NCBI GenBank assembly: GCA_963816855.1
Contig: CAWFMA010000016.1
Span: 124,001-188,000, forward strand
Reading direction: 5' to 3'
DNA: 64,000 nt
Source: DASTFP01 sp963816855
GTDB taxonomy: Bacteria; Verrucomicrobiota; Verrucomicrobiia; Chthoniobacterales; Terrimicrobiaceae
The position numbers were made by a program, and so were the translations under genes. Position 1 is the first letter of the stretch; each line of letters begins with the position of its first letter. Positions 36,170 through 44,429 of the stretch are shown piece after piece. The notes below the pieces were generated by a model. It was not told where the DNA came from and ran no database searches. It worked only from the letters and a program-made list of their open reading frames with translations.

Positions 36170-37261
36170 CTATCCAGGGAGCGAGTTTTGAGCGCGCTGA
36201 CGAAGGGCATGATCGCAAAGGACGAGAGCGGTCATCGCTTCGACGATCGGCACTGCGCGCGGGAGCACGCACGGATCGTGCCTGCCGCGCGCGGCGAGCA
36301 CTGTGTTCTCTCCAAAGCTCGTCACCGTTTGCTGCGGTTTCGCGATCGTCGCCGTCGGTTTGAAGGCCACGCGGAAGGCAATGGGTTCGCCGTTGCTGAT
36401 CCCACCTTGAATTCCCCCCGAGAAGTTGGTTAAAGTGCGAACTCGCGATGCTTCCATCCGAAATGGATCGTTGTGCTCGGATCCTTTAAGGCGAGTTCCC
36501 GCAAAACCCGAGCCGATTTCAAAACCTTTCGTCGCCGGAAGGCTCAGCATGGCCTTCGCCAGATCGGCCTCGAGCTTATCAAATACAGGCTCGCCGAGAC
36601 CCGGAGGCGCTTCTCGAACAACGCACTCGATCACGCCGCCCACCGAATCACCCTCGCTTCGCGCTTGCTTGATCCTGTCGATCATCGCCGAGGCGGCTTC
36701 GGCATCTGGACACCGAACCGGGCTCGCCTCGACCTCCGCCAGCGTCACGGTCTCCTGATGGACTCTCGATTCCAAGTCATGAATTGCGACGACATAGGCG
36801 ATGATCTCGATCTCGGGATAGAACGATTTCAAGACCTTCTTGGCAATTGCTCCCGCGGCAACCCGCCCGATGGTCTCGCGCGCCGACGCGCGCCCACCGC
36901 CTTGCCAGTTGCGAACGCCGTACTTCGCCTGGTAGGCAAAGTCAGCATGGGAGGGCCGATAAGTCGTCTCCATCTCCTTGTAGCTCTCCGGCCGCGCGTC
37001 GGTGTTTGGCACAAGAATCGAAATCGGGGTCCCCAGCGTGAGTCCTTGGAAGACGCCAGAAAGAATCTCGCAAGTGTCTGTCTCCTTGCGGGGAGTGACA
37101 ATATCACTCTGACCCGGACGCCGACGGTCAAGTTCGGGCTGGATGTCCGCTTCCGACAGCGGAAGCCGGGCAGGACAACCGTCGACAACAACCCCGACAC
37201 CGCCTCCGTGAGACTCTCCCCACGTCACAATGCGAAACAGTTCACCGAAAAAACTGGCCAT
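36170..37261 (-). CDS. aroC: chorismate synthase
   Basis: Makes chorismate from EPSP using reduced FMN, final step of the shikimate pathway; 363 residues. Signatures: FGELFRIVTWGESHGGGVGVVVDGCPARL, RRRPGQSDIVTPRKE and SHADFAYQAKYGVRNWQGGGRASARETIGRVAAGAIA. The MASFFGE start at 37261 fits the family; MSMASFF at 37267 is also possible. The upstream open frame is not conserved. First gene of the aroC-CvpA-like-gatB run. Confidence 0.97.
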   Translation of the reverse strand: MASFFGELFRIVTWGESHGGGVGVVVDGCPARLPLSEADIQPELDRRRPGQSDIVTPRKETDTCEILSGVFQGLTLGTPISILVPNTDARPESYKEMETTYRPSHADFAYQAKYGVRNWQGGGRASARETIGRVAAGAIAKKVLKSFYPEIEIIAYVVAIHDLESRVHQETVTLAEVEASPVRCPDAEAASAMIDRIKQARSEGDSVGGVIECVVREAPPGLGEPVFDKLEADLAKAMLSLPATKGFEIGSGFAGTRLKGSEHNDPFRMEASRVRTLTNFSGGIQGGISNGEPIAFRVAFKPTATIAKPQQTVTSFGENTVLAARGRHDPCVLPRAVPIVEAMTALVLCDHALRQRAQNSLPG

Positions 37262-37469
37262 AGACATTTCAAGAAATAGGGTCTCTCCCCGAGGGGTGAC
37301 AGGAGAAAAATCGCTGAGGAACCGTCGCCGAGGCCTCTTTGGTTCACCGGCTTCGCCCGCCCGGCCGCGGACGGTGCCAGCCGCGTCGGGATGGCGCAAC
37401 GTTCGCCCTGGTCAAAAAATTCCGGTCGCCCTGGTTGGCGATCGAGTCTCGCCCGCCGCGCTCGGGCTT

Positions 37470-37542
37470 CGTCCCCAGGTGGAGTCGAACCACCATCTGA
37501 GCTTTAGGAGAGCCCTGCTCTATCCACTTGAGCTATGAGGAC
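37470..37542 (-). tRNA. tRNA-Arg (anticodon CCT)
   Basis: The minus strand folds as a cloverleaf: acceptor GTCCTCA / TGGGGAC, D stem GCTC / GAGC, anticodon stem GGGCT / AGCTC with loop CTCCTAA, T arm GGTGG-TTCGACT-CCACC. The anticodon CCT reads AGG. CCA is not encoded, and the discriminator base is G. It has its own promoter upstream (37555-37583). Confidence 0.96.
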
Positions 37543-37554
37543 ATGACGAAACGC

Positions 37555-37583
37555 AGCCTAAGGGACTCTCCCCCGACCGTCAA
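37555..37583 (-). promoter_or_regulatory. promoter of the tRNA-Arg gene
   Basis: Minus-strand TTGACG (37583-37578), 17-base spacer, TAGGCT (37560-37555). It predicts a start about 6 bases before the mature tRNA 5' end. The -35 box is the same TTGACG seen upstream of rplA. Confidence 0.65.
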
Positions 37584-37608
37584 CGTTCACGCAAAGCCGC
37601 CGGCAGAT

Positions 37609-38010
37609 TCAATTCGCCGGCGTTGGGTCAATTACCGCGACACATTCGATCTCGACATCAAATCCCAAGAGTCCTGCTCCGACGGTCGCACGGGCGGGCT
37701 TCGCTCTGCCGAAGTATCGAGCGTAAACCTCGTTCATCTCTCTGAAATTCTCGGGCGTCAGGCGTGAGAGATAGACCCGGCAACTTATCACATCGTCAAG
37801 CGATGCGCCTCCCGCGGCCAGAACCCGCTTGATGTTTTCGAGCACCAATTCTGTCTGTCGCGCGATGGGACCGGACTCGATTTTTCCGCTGGACGGATCA
37901 AACGGCGTCATTCCTGAAACGAAAAGAAAGGCTCCCTGCCCGATCACACCGAGCGAGTAGGGACCGAGAGCGGGCGGAGATCCAGGAAACGTGGCAATCG
38001 GCTTCTTCAC
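37609..38010 (-). CDS. RidA-family enamine/imine deaminase
   Basis: 133 residues of the RidA/YjgF family, which hydrolyses reactive enamines and imines released by PLP enzymes. Seen: PGSPPALGPYSLGVIGQGAFLFVSGM, the RQTELVLENIKRVLAAGGASLDDVI segment, and ARATVGAGLLGFDVEIECVAV, where the Arg binds the substrate carboxylate. The ATG overlaps the stop of the pseudouridine synthase gene (ATGA). A tRNA lies just downstream. Confidence 0.92.
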   Translation of the reverse strand: MKKPIATFPGSPPALGPYSLGVIGQGAFLFVSGMTPFDPSSGKIESGPIARQTELVLENIKRVLAAGGASLDDVISCRVYLSRLTPENFREMNEVYARYFGRAKPARATVGAGLLGFDVEIECVAVIDPTPAN

Positions 38011-38714
38011 GACTTCTTCTTATCCCCGGCAGTCAAAAGAGCAACCTCTCGGGCGCGCAGGGCGCGCCATTCTCCCGGAGCGAGCTTGGATAGTTGCAGC
38101 CCGCCAATCCGGATCCGCAAAAGTCGCTTCACTTCATAGCCAAGTCTATAGAACATCACCCGAATCTGCCTCTTCATCCCCTGCCGAAGAACCACCCGTA
38201 ACTGCGCACCCGCTAGCACCTGAATCCGCTCTGCTCTCGCCGGCCCACTTTCGAGCCTGAACCCTCGAAGGAGCCGAGGAATGTGGTTGGGATCAAATGG
38301 CCGATCCAGGAGCACCTCGTATTCTTTTTCGATATGCTGCGCCGGATGGGTCAGGCGTTGGGAAAGATCGCCATCGTTCGTGAGAAGGATCAGGCCCTCG
38401 CTCTCCTTGTCGAGCCTTCCGACATGAAAGAGGCGGCCAAAATGTCGGGGAACCAAGTCGAAGATCGTCGGCCGGCCTCGCTCATCAGAACGGGAACAAA
38501 CGACTCCCTTCGGCTTGTGAAGAATGATGTAGACCGGCGGCATTCGTCGGGCAGGCCGGCTACCGGCAACCCTTACATCGTCGCCCGCGCCGACAACCGT
38601 TGCGAGATTTCGAACAAAGTGGCCGTTGATCGACACCTTTCCCACCTTAATCAGTGCCTCGCAGGCTCGCCGCGACCCAAAGCCCGCCGCCGCAAGAAAC
38701 CGGTTTAACCGCAT
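38007..38714 (-). CDS. RsuA/RluB/E/F-family pseudouridine synthase
   Basis: Isomerises specific uridines in rRNA; 235 residues. An N-terminal S4 RNA-binding domain (MRLNRFLAAAGFGSRRACEALIKVGKVSING) is followed by a catalytic domain with VGRLDKESEGLILLTNDGDL, where Asp102 is the catalytic residue, and RQGMKRQIRVMFYRLGYEV. The exact rRNA site cannot be told. Basic Lys/Arg-rich C-terminus. Confidence 0.93.
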   Translation of the reverse strand: MRLNRFLAAAGFGSRRACEALIKVGKVSINGHFVRNLATVVGAGDDVRVAGSRPARRMPPVYIILHKPKGVVCSRSDERGRPTIFDLVPRHFGRLFHVGRLDKESEGLILLTNDGDLSQRLTHPAQHIEKEYEVLLDRPFDPNHIPRLLRGFRLESGPARAERIQVLAGAQLRVVLRQGMKRQIRVMFYRLGYEVKRLLRIRIGGLQLSKLAPGEWRALRAREVALLTAGDKKKS

Positions 38715-38819
38715 CTGGCCTGCCGACGATCGCCGTGCAAATTTCGAGCGTGAACTTCGCGCCTGGTTTTCACCGTCTTCCGCCCCGCTGCGCCGCCAAG
38801 AGACGCGCGCAACCGAAAG

Positions 38820-38975
38820 TTACTCTTCAGGTTTTGTCTTCGGCAGCCCAACGACGCGTTGGCCCTCCTTAAACTGGCCGCGCTTCTTCATCACCTCCAC
38901 CCGCTCGAAGCGCTTGAGAACGCTCCGCCTGGCTTTGATGGCGCCTTTGCCCTTCAGGCTCGGATGTTGACTCAT
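38820..38975 (-). CDS. small basic protein (Verrucomicrobia/Planctomycetes type)
   Basis: 51 residues beginning MSQHPSLKGKGAIKARRSVL and ending GLPKTKPEE, with the core KRFERVEVMKKRGQFKEGQR. Pattern and length match the small basic protein family (TIGR04137-type) that is widely conserved in Verrucomicrobia and Planctomycetes; its function is not known to me, though its charge suggests RNA or ribosome binding. It is easy to miss because of its size. No Shine-Dalgarno sequence is seen before the ATG. Confidence 0.88.
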   Translation of the reverse strand: MSQHPSLKGKGAIKARRSVLKRFERVEVMKKRGQFKEGQRVVGLPKTKPEE

Positions 38976-39051
38976 AGGGGCGGAGAATCTGGATGAACTG
39001 AGCGCAAAAGCAACTGAAAATCACTGCGGCGACCGGTGGCATGCCGAAAAA

Positions 39052-39594
39052 TCAGACGAGTCCCAACCTCATTCGGCCTTCTTCGCTGATCATCGATTGA
39101 TTCCAGGGAGGATCCCAGACCAGTTCGACTTCCGCGTCCTCGACGCCTTCGATCGCCAGGATCTTCTGCCTCGCGTCCGCGGCAATCGCGGGTCCCATAC
39201 CGCAACCCGGGGCTGTAAGAGTCATCCGGACCAGAACTGAGGTCGCGCCGGATTCCTTTTTCTCCACCCGGCAATCATAGATGAGGCCGAGATCAACCAC
39301 GTTAACGGGGATTTCCGGATCAAATACCGTCTTTAATTGCGACCAGACAGCTTCCTCCGCCGGTCCTTCAAACTGTTTGGAATCATCCTCCGCGGGAAGC
39401 CGATCCAGCCCGAGCGCGTCTCCGTCCTTGAGTTCGATCCGCGCCAGGCCTCCCGGCGTGGCCACTGTGTAGGTTCCGCCCAGCGACTGGGTGACAATCA
39501 CACTCATTCCCTCCGGCAGGACGATTGGTTGCCCGCTGGGGATTTGGATCGCGTCGCAGTCGCGATTTAATGCGATTTCCCGGTGGTCGATCAT
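39052..39594 (-). CDS. sufT: SufT-like Fe-S maturation protein (DUF59/MIP18 domain)
   Basis: 180 residues: an N-terminal extension (about 1-75, with GMSVIVTQSLGGTYTV) typical of SufT, then a MIP18/DUF59 domain with DPEIPVNVVDLGLIYDCRV, the conserved Cys in LTAPGCGMGPAIAADARQKI, and VWDPPWNQSMISEEGRMRLGL. It acts in Fe-S cluster delivery. The ATG overlaps the iscU-like stop (ATGA), and it is the last gene of a three-gene sulfur operon. Confidence 0.9.
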   Translation of the reverse strand: MIDHREIALNRDCDAIQIPSGQPIVLPEGMSVIVTQSLGGTYTVATPGGLARIELKDGDALGLDRLPAEDDSKQFEGPAEEAVWSQLKTVFDPEIPVNVVDLGLIYDCRVEKKESGATSVLVRMTLTAPGCGMGPAIAADARQKILAIEGVEDAEVELVWDPPWNQSMISEEGRMRLGLV

Positions 39595-40046
39595 GTCTGC
39601 AGTTTGACCTTGACGTTCTTGGGCGGTGAAAATTGATCGAGCAAGGTGGGGGCGAGCACCGGTTCCGGAGTCTTCTCCCCGGTGAGGGCATTTCTCAAAG
39701 CTCCCTCAACCAACTGCGCGCAATGAATTTTCATCGGAGGAAGCGGCCCGAGGGGGGAAGCCAACTCCTCTCCCGAGAGCGCCAAGGCCTCGGCGGGCGT
39801 CTTGCCCCGAATCAACTCGGTCGCGACACTTGCGACAGCTATGGCCGTCTGGCAACCAAAGGCCTGGAAGGTGGCCTTGTCGATGATCCGCCGCCCGTTC
39901 TCATCCTTGAATTTCACCCACATCCGCAACATGTCGCCGCAATTCGCGCTCCCTACGGTTCCTATCGCATCCGCCCCGGACATTTCGCCAAGATTACGAG
40001 GATCTTTGATCGCGGCTTCGATTCTTGCTTCGAGGTCCTTACTCAT
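39591..40046 (-). CDS. IscU/NifU-type Fe-S scaffold protein
   Basis: 151 residues of the NifU N-terminal fold. The three cluster-binding cysteines are present in SANCGDMLRMWVKF, FQAFGCQTAIAVASVATELI and MKIHCAQLVEGAL. It assembles [2Fe-2S] clusters before transfer. No cysteine desulfurase gene is next to it; the partner genes are a rhodanese-like protein upstream and SufT downstream, both joined by ATGA overlaps. The C-terminal extension after residue 130 is not part of the core fold. Confidence 0.9.
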   Translation of the reverse strand: MSKDLEARIEAAIKDPRNLGEMSGADAIGTVGSANCGDMLRMWVKFKDENGRRIIDKATFQAFGCQTAIAVASVATELIRGKTPAEALALSGEELASPLGPLPPMKIHCAQLVEGALRNALTGEKTPEPVLAPTLLDQFSPPKNVKVKLQT

Positions 40047-40576
40047 TCCAGCGTATATCTAGGGAGGGTCGGATCGACCTCGGTGCTCCAGGCGTCGATG
40101 CCCCCGCGAAGGCATTTGACGTCGGTAAATCCATGGCCCGCAAAGTACGCCGCCGCGTCCAGCGAGCGCAACCCCTTGTGGTCGACAATCACGAGCAAGC
40201 GATCCCTGGGCCGACCGGCGAGCATCTTTTGCAACATTGCCTGGTCAAGAAGCTGAGCGCCCTCGAGTCGGACGGCTTCGTATTCCTCTCGGGAGCGAAT
40301 ATCGAGAAGATCGGCGTCCCCGGAGGCGAGCAATTGCTTCGTTTGCCAGGGAGCAATCATCATCCGTTCGTCCTGTTCCAATGCTGCGCGCACATTCTCC
40401 AGGACGCTTTCGGGGTCGAGGCCACCGTTTCGGTTGCAAACATCCGCCAGCGTCTCCTCCGGCCGGAACCCACAACTTGCGCAACCCCCGATGTGGTAAT
40501 TTTTGAACAAAGCACGCTGGGCTCCCGGGTAGGCCTCCAGGACCTCTGCCATCGTCATCTCCGCTGTCGCCGTCAT
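40043..40576 (-). CDS. CxxC-domain plus rhodanese-like protein lacking the catalytic Cys
   Basis: 177 residues. The N-terminal part (about 1-65) resembles the DUF1858-type redox disulfide domain, with Cys32 and Cys35 in GGCASCGFRPEETL. The C-terminal part (about 75-170) is a rhodanese fold: LLDIRSREEYEAVRLEGAQLL and RSLDAAAYFAGHGFTDVKCLRGGIDAW. In the active-site loop, where rhodaneses have CxxGxRS, this protein has DHKGLRS: Asp132 replaces the persulfide Cys. It is therefore unlikely to be a sulfurtransferase through that site. First gene of the operon with IscU and SufT. Confidence 0.85.
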   Translation of the reverse strand: MTATAEMTMAEVLEAYPGAQRALFKNYHIGGCASCGFRPEETLADVCNRNGGLDPESVLENVRAALEQDERMMIAPWQTKQLLASGDADLLDIRSREEYEAVRLEGAQLLDQAMLQKMLAGRPRDRLLVIVDHKGLRSLDAAAYFAGHGFTDVKCLRGGIDAWSTEVDPTLPRYTLE

Positions 40577-40655
40577 CGAAGGGCAGGATACGTGCGGGCG
40601 GTCGCAATTTCAACTATGGGCTCGCCGTCCCCGATCAGCGAATTATGTTCATGGA

Positions 40656-41291
40656 ATGAAATTTCGCGCCCTTGGCGAAGCCCGTTGGATTCTTGGAGCC
40701 CTGCTCGTCTGTTCGCTGGCTTCGGTCCTGCTGTTTCCGATGGCCCTGCTGCTCTTTCTGGCGCTGTTCCTTTTCTCTTTGTACTTTTTCCGGGACCCGG
40801 AACGGTGTCCGCCTCCGGACGAGATGCTCGCCGTCTCACCCGCGGACGGAGTGGTTGTCGAGGTTGTGGAAACGGCCGAAACCAAGTTTATCAACCGTCC
40901 TGTCAAACGGATCGCGATTTTCCTGTCAATTTTCGACGTCCACGTAAATCGGGCCCCGATTTCCGGCGAGATTACCTATTCGGAAGCCGCGAAGGGCAAA
41001 TTTCTTGACGCCCGGAACCCGGCCTCCTCGGAGGTGAACGCGCGCCGCACGTGGGCAATCCGCGGAAACGGCTGGACAGTCGTCGTCCGCCAAATCACCG
41101 GCGCGATCGCCAGAAGAATTTGCGCCTGGAAAAAAGTCGGGGAAACTGTTGAGCGAGGCGAGCGATTTGGAATGATCCGATTTGGCTCCCGCACGGAAGT
41201 CGACCTTCCTCGCGAAAGCGAAGTCCTCGTCAAACCCGGCGACAAAGTACGCGGCGGGGAGACGGCGATCGCCCGACTCAAGCCGGCATGA
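40656..41291 (+). CDS. psd: phosphatidylserine decarboxylase, short (archaeal-type) form
   Basis: Makes phosphatidylethanolamine; 211 residues, typical of the short class. An N-terminal hydrophobic anchor (about 12-45) is followed by YFFRDPERCPPPDEMLAVSPADGVV, the IFLSIFDVHVNRAPISG His motif and the self-cleavage site MIRFGSRTEV, where Gly-Ser forms the pyruvoyl cofactor. The stop overlaps pssA (ATGA), the usual psd-pssA pairing. Confidence 0.95.
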   Translation: MKFRALGEARWILGALLVCSLASVLLFPMALLLFLALFLFSLYFFRDPERCPPPDEMLAVSPADGVVVEVVETAETKFINRPVKRIAIFLSIFDVHVNRAPISGEITYSEAAKGKFLDARNPASSEVNARRTWAIRGNGWTVVVRQITGAIARRICAWKKVGETVERGERFGMIRFGSRTEVDLPRESEVLVKPGDKVRGGETAIARLKPA

Positions 41292-42097
41292 ACTCGCACG
41301 AAGAGCCGAAGATTTACCTTTTGCCCAACTTGATGACGGCGGGCAATCTGTTTTGCGGGTTCGCCGCGGTTCTACGCATTATCGAAGCCGCGCTGGTGAT
41401 CCAGCAGGGAGGATCAGCCGCCGCTCTCTATCACCAGGCGCTCATCTTTATTCTCGGAGCTTGTGTCTTCGACCTGCTCGACGGCCGTCTGGCGCGTTTG
41501 GGTGGGAGTGAAAGCCCATTCGGCCGGGAATTCGACTCGCTGGCGGACGTGGTTTCCTTTGGGATGGCGCCCTCCCTGTTGGTTTACCAAATCGTGCTGC
41601 GCGATTTTTATCGCACGGGCTGGCTGATCGCTTTCGTCTATCTGCTGTGCGGAACGCTCCGTCTGGCGCGCTTCAATTGCTACGCGGCGCAAAACGAAAA
41701 ACCCACCGATGAATTCATTGGGTTTCCGATCCCGGCAGCCGCCGGGCTGATCGCCTCTCTGACTCTCTTCATGCTCTGGCTGGAAGAGGGAGCCAAGGAG
41801 ATAGGAGTATGGAAATATGCGCTCGCTACCTTGATGCTCTTTCTCTCCTTCATGATGTTCAGCCGGGTTCGATATCCGAGCTTCAAGGGGCTCGGCTGGC
41901 GGACTCAGCGATCCATCCCCCGCTTCCTGCTCATTATTGTCGTCCTCGTATTCAGCGCAATGTTCTACGAGTGGATGCCGGCGCTGCTCTTCGTGACATT
42001 TCTCCTCTACGGGTTCGTCAGGCCATTTATCTCCAAGGCCCTGCGCCGTGAGATCGAGGAGGAAGAAGAGGAAGAGCAGCAGGAATCCGCGAAGTAG
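41288..42097 (+). CDS. pssA: CDP-diacylglycerol-serine O-phosphatidyltransferase
   Basis: Membrane enzyme making phosphatidylserine from CDP-diacylglycerol and serine; 269 residues with about seven membrane segments. The CDP-alcohol phosphotransferase motif DG(x2)AR(x8)G(x3)D(x3)D is complete in DGRLARLGGSESPFGREFDSLAD. It ends in an acidic Glu-rich tail. Converges on hppA with 4 bases between the stop codons. Confidence 0.95.
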   Translation: MNSHEEPKIYLLPNLMTAGNLFCGFAAVLRIIEAALVIQQGGSAAALYHQALIFILGACVFDLLDGRLARLGGSESPFGREFDSLADVVSFGMAPSLLVYQIVLRDFYRTGWLIAFVYLLCGTLRLARFNCYAAQNEKPTDEFIGFPIPAAAGLIASLTLFMLWLEEGAKEIGVWKYALATLMLFLSFMMFSRVRYPSFKGLGWRTQRSIPRFLLIIVVLVFSAMFYEWMPALLFVTFLLYGFVRPFISKALRREIEEEEEEEQQESAK

Positions 42098-42101
42098 ATC
42101 G

Positions 42102-44207
42102 TCAGAAAAAGATCGGAATGATGAGTATCGCGACGATATTCACGACCTTGATCATGGGGTTGATGGCTGGACCACTGGTATCCTTGTAGGGATCTCCCAC
42201 GGTGTCGCCCGTCACCGCCGCCTTGTGAGCCTCGGAACCCTTGCCCCCGTAATGTCCCTCTTCGACATACTTTTTCGCGTTGTCCCAAGCGCCTCCGCTC
42301 GAGGTCATCGAAATACCCATGAACAAGCCGGTGACAATGCTTCCGACCAGGACGCCACCTAGAATTTTCATCCCGTCGGGAATTGCCGCGACCAAAACGA
42401 CTGCCGCCACCGGAAGCAGAGCGGGCAGGATCATTTCTTTTAGCGCCGCCTTGGTCACAATGTCTACGCAAGTGCCGTATTCAGGCGTGTCCGTGCCTTT
42501 CAGAATTCCAGGGTGACGCTTGAGTTGACGCCGGACTTCAGTCACGACAGCCCCTGCAGCGCGGCCTACGGCGTTCATGCTAAGGGCGGAAAAAAGATAT
42601 GGCAAAAGGCCTCCGAGGAATAGGCCTATAATGATCTTTGGATCCTTGAGCGAAAACGAGAGCGCAATCTCGATCTGCGCCGGATTAAGGTGCAGTTTGC
42701 TGGATGGACTTTCCAGATGGTATTTCAAGTCCACAAAGTAAGAACCGAAGAGGACGACCGCCGCAAGACCCGCGCTGGCGATCGCGTATCCCTTGGTTAC
42801 CGCCTTCATCGTGTTTCCCACCGCGTCGAGTTCGTCAGTGATCGCCCGCACCCCTTTGGGAAGCCCGCTCATGACCGCTATACCCCCCGCGTTGTCGGTA
42901 ATCGGTCCGAAGGCATCGAGAGAGATGATGATTCCCGACATTGCCAGCATCGCCATGACTGCCACGGCAATTCCATAAAGACCTGCAGCGCTATGGCTTA
43001 TCCAAATTGAAATCGCAATGCACAGCACTGGCAGAGCCGTCGCCTGCAGACCCACGGCCAGACCGGCAATGATGTTCGTCGCGTGACCGGTCACACTCGC
43101 GGCGGCGATCTTCCGCACGGGCGAACGGGAGGTGGAAGTGTAGTAGTGTGTAATGAACACCGCAGCCCCGGTCATGAGGAGCCCAATCAAGGACGCAACG
43201 TAGATCCCGCCGGCGGAATAGACCATCTCCGTGCCTCCGAGTACATCCCTTGCCTTCAGGCCATTTGGGAAGAGCAATTTTGTGAGAGGCCAGAAGACAA
43301 CTGCTGAAATCAGCGAACTGACCAACACTCCGCCCATAAGCGCATTCGCAGGTTTGAAGTTCGAAACGTTGACAAAAATGATCCCGACGACCGAGGCGAG
43401 AATGGCGGAGCCTCCGAGCAAAAAAGGATAAACGACAGGTGCGCCAAGGCCTGCGGTAAGGGCCCCCACGAGGATGGTACCGATGAGCGAAACCGCATAG
43501 GTTTCGAAGACGTCCGCCGCCATTCCCGCACAATCCCCGACATTGTCGCCAACGTTATCCGCAATTGTTGCGGGGTTTCGGGGATCATCCTCATCAAGGT
43601 TCGACTCCACTTTCCCAACCAGGTCCGCGCCAACATCTGCGGCCTTCGTGTAAATTCCTCCTCCCAGACGCGCGAATACCGAAATGAGCGAAGCACCCAG
43701 GGCGACCCCAACAAGGCTGGCAATCGCTCTGTCGGGATTCAACGTGGACATCACCAGCCAAAAGATCCCCACCGAGAGGAGAGCCAGGCCGACCACGAGC
43801 AAACCGGTAACAGCTCCGCCATTGAAGGCGGCTTTAAGCGCCTTTTTCCGATTGAGCGTAGCGCCCTGCGCCGTGCGCACGTTCGCGACCACGGCGATCC
43901 GCATTCCAATATAACCCGCCGAGAGCGAGCAAATTGCTCCGAGCAGAAACCCCATCGCGGTCGGAAGGTCCCGGAGGGCCCCAAGAAGGATGAAAATCAC
44001 AATGGCAATCGCTCCAATCGTCAAAATCTGGCGATTCAGGTACGCTTGGGCGCCCTCCTGGATTGCTCCCGCGATCTGGCGCATCCGGTCGTTTCCGGAT
44101 GGAGAACGCAGAACCTTTCTAATGAGAACCACTGCTGCCCCAAGGCCAGCGAGGGCGCAGAGAAGGGCACATTGTATGCCATTTGAAAGGAGAAATCCGG
44201 ATAACAC
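42102..44207 (-). CDS. hppA: K+-independent H+-translocating membrane pyrophosphatase
   Basis: Couples pyrophosphate hydrolysis to proton pumping; 701 residues, about 16 membrane helices. The substrate loop reads AADVGADLVGKVESNLDEDDPRNP, followed by TIADNVGDNVGDCAGMAAD. In the potassium determinant GNTMKAVTKGYAIASA, Lys and Thr occupy the positions that are Ala and Gly in K+-dependent enzymes, so it should be K+-independent (established rule, applied here). The start is GTG at 44207. The 222-base gap to argF upstream holds nothing recognisable. Confidence 0.95.
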   Translation of the reverse strand: MLSGFLLSNGIQCALLCALAGLGAAVVLIRKVLRSPSGNDRMRQIAGAIQEGAQAYLNRQILTIGAIAIVIFILLGALRDLPTAMGFLLGAICSLSAGYIGMRIAVVANVRTAQGATLNRKKALKAAFNGGAVTGLLVVGLALLSVGIFWLVMSTLNPDRAIASLVGVALGASLISVFARLGGGIYTKAADVGADLVGKVESNLDEDDPRNPATIADNVGDNVGDCAGMAADVFETYAVSLIGTILVGALTAGLGAPVVYPFLLGGSAILASVVGIIFVNVSNFKPANALMGGVLVSSLISAVVFWPLTKLLFPNGLKARDVLGGTEMVYSAGGIYVASLIGLLMTGAAVFITHYYTSTSRSPVRKIAAASVTGHATNIIAGLAVGLQATALPVLCIAISIWISHSAAGLYGIAVAVMAMLAMSGIIISLDAFGPITDNAGGIAVMSGLPKGVRAITDELDAVGNTMKAVTKGYAIASAGLAAVVLFGSYFVDLKYHLESPSSKLHLNPAQIEIALSFSLKDPKIIIGLFLGGLLPYLFSALSMNAVGRAAGAVVTEVRRQLKRHPGILKGTDTPEYGTCVDIVTKAALKEMILPALLPVAAVVLVAAIPDGMKILGGVLVGSIVTGLFMGISMTSSGGAWDNAKKYVEEGHYGGKGSEAHKAAVTGDTVGDPYKDTSGPAINPMIKVVNIVAILIIPIFF

Positions 44208-44429
44208 GGGTCGGGTAGTGAAGGGCCGCAGATATTAGTGATTCACCGCCCCGAAGCAACGATGTTTTGCGCTTTCGCCGCGATTGTGCGGAACCCGAAT
44301 GGAGATCCATGCCCGGGGTGCAAGACCATTAGGAGCCGATCCGGCACGATAAACGGCCACTTCCCAAGACGAATGGCCACAGCGCCGTTTGTGCTGATTC
44401 CGGCCCGGGGAAGCCGACTCCCGCCAGAT

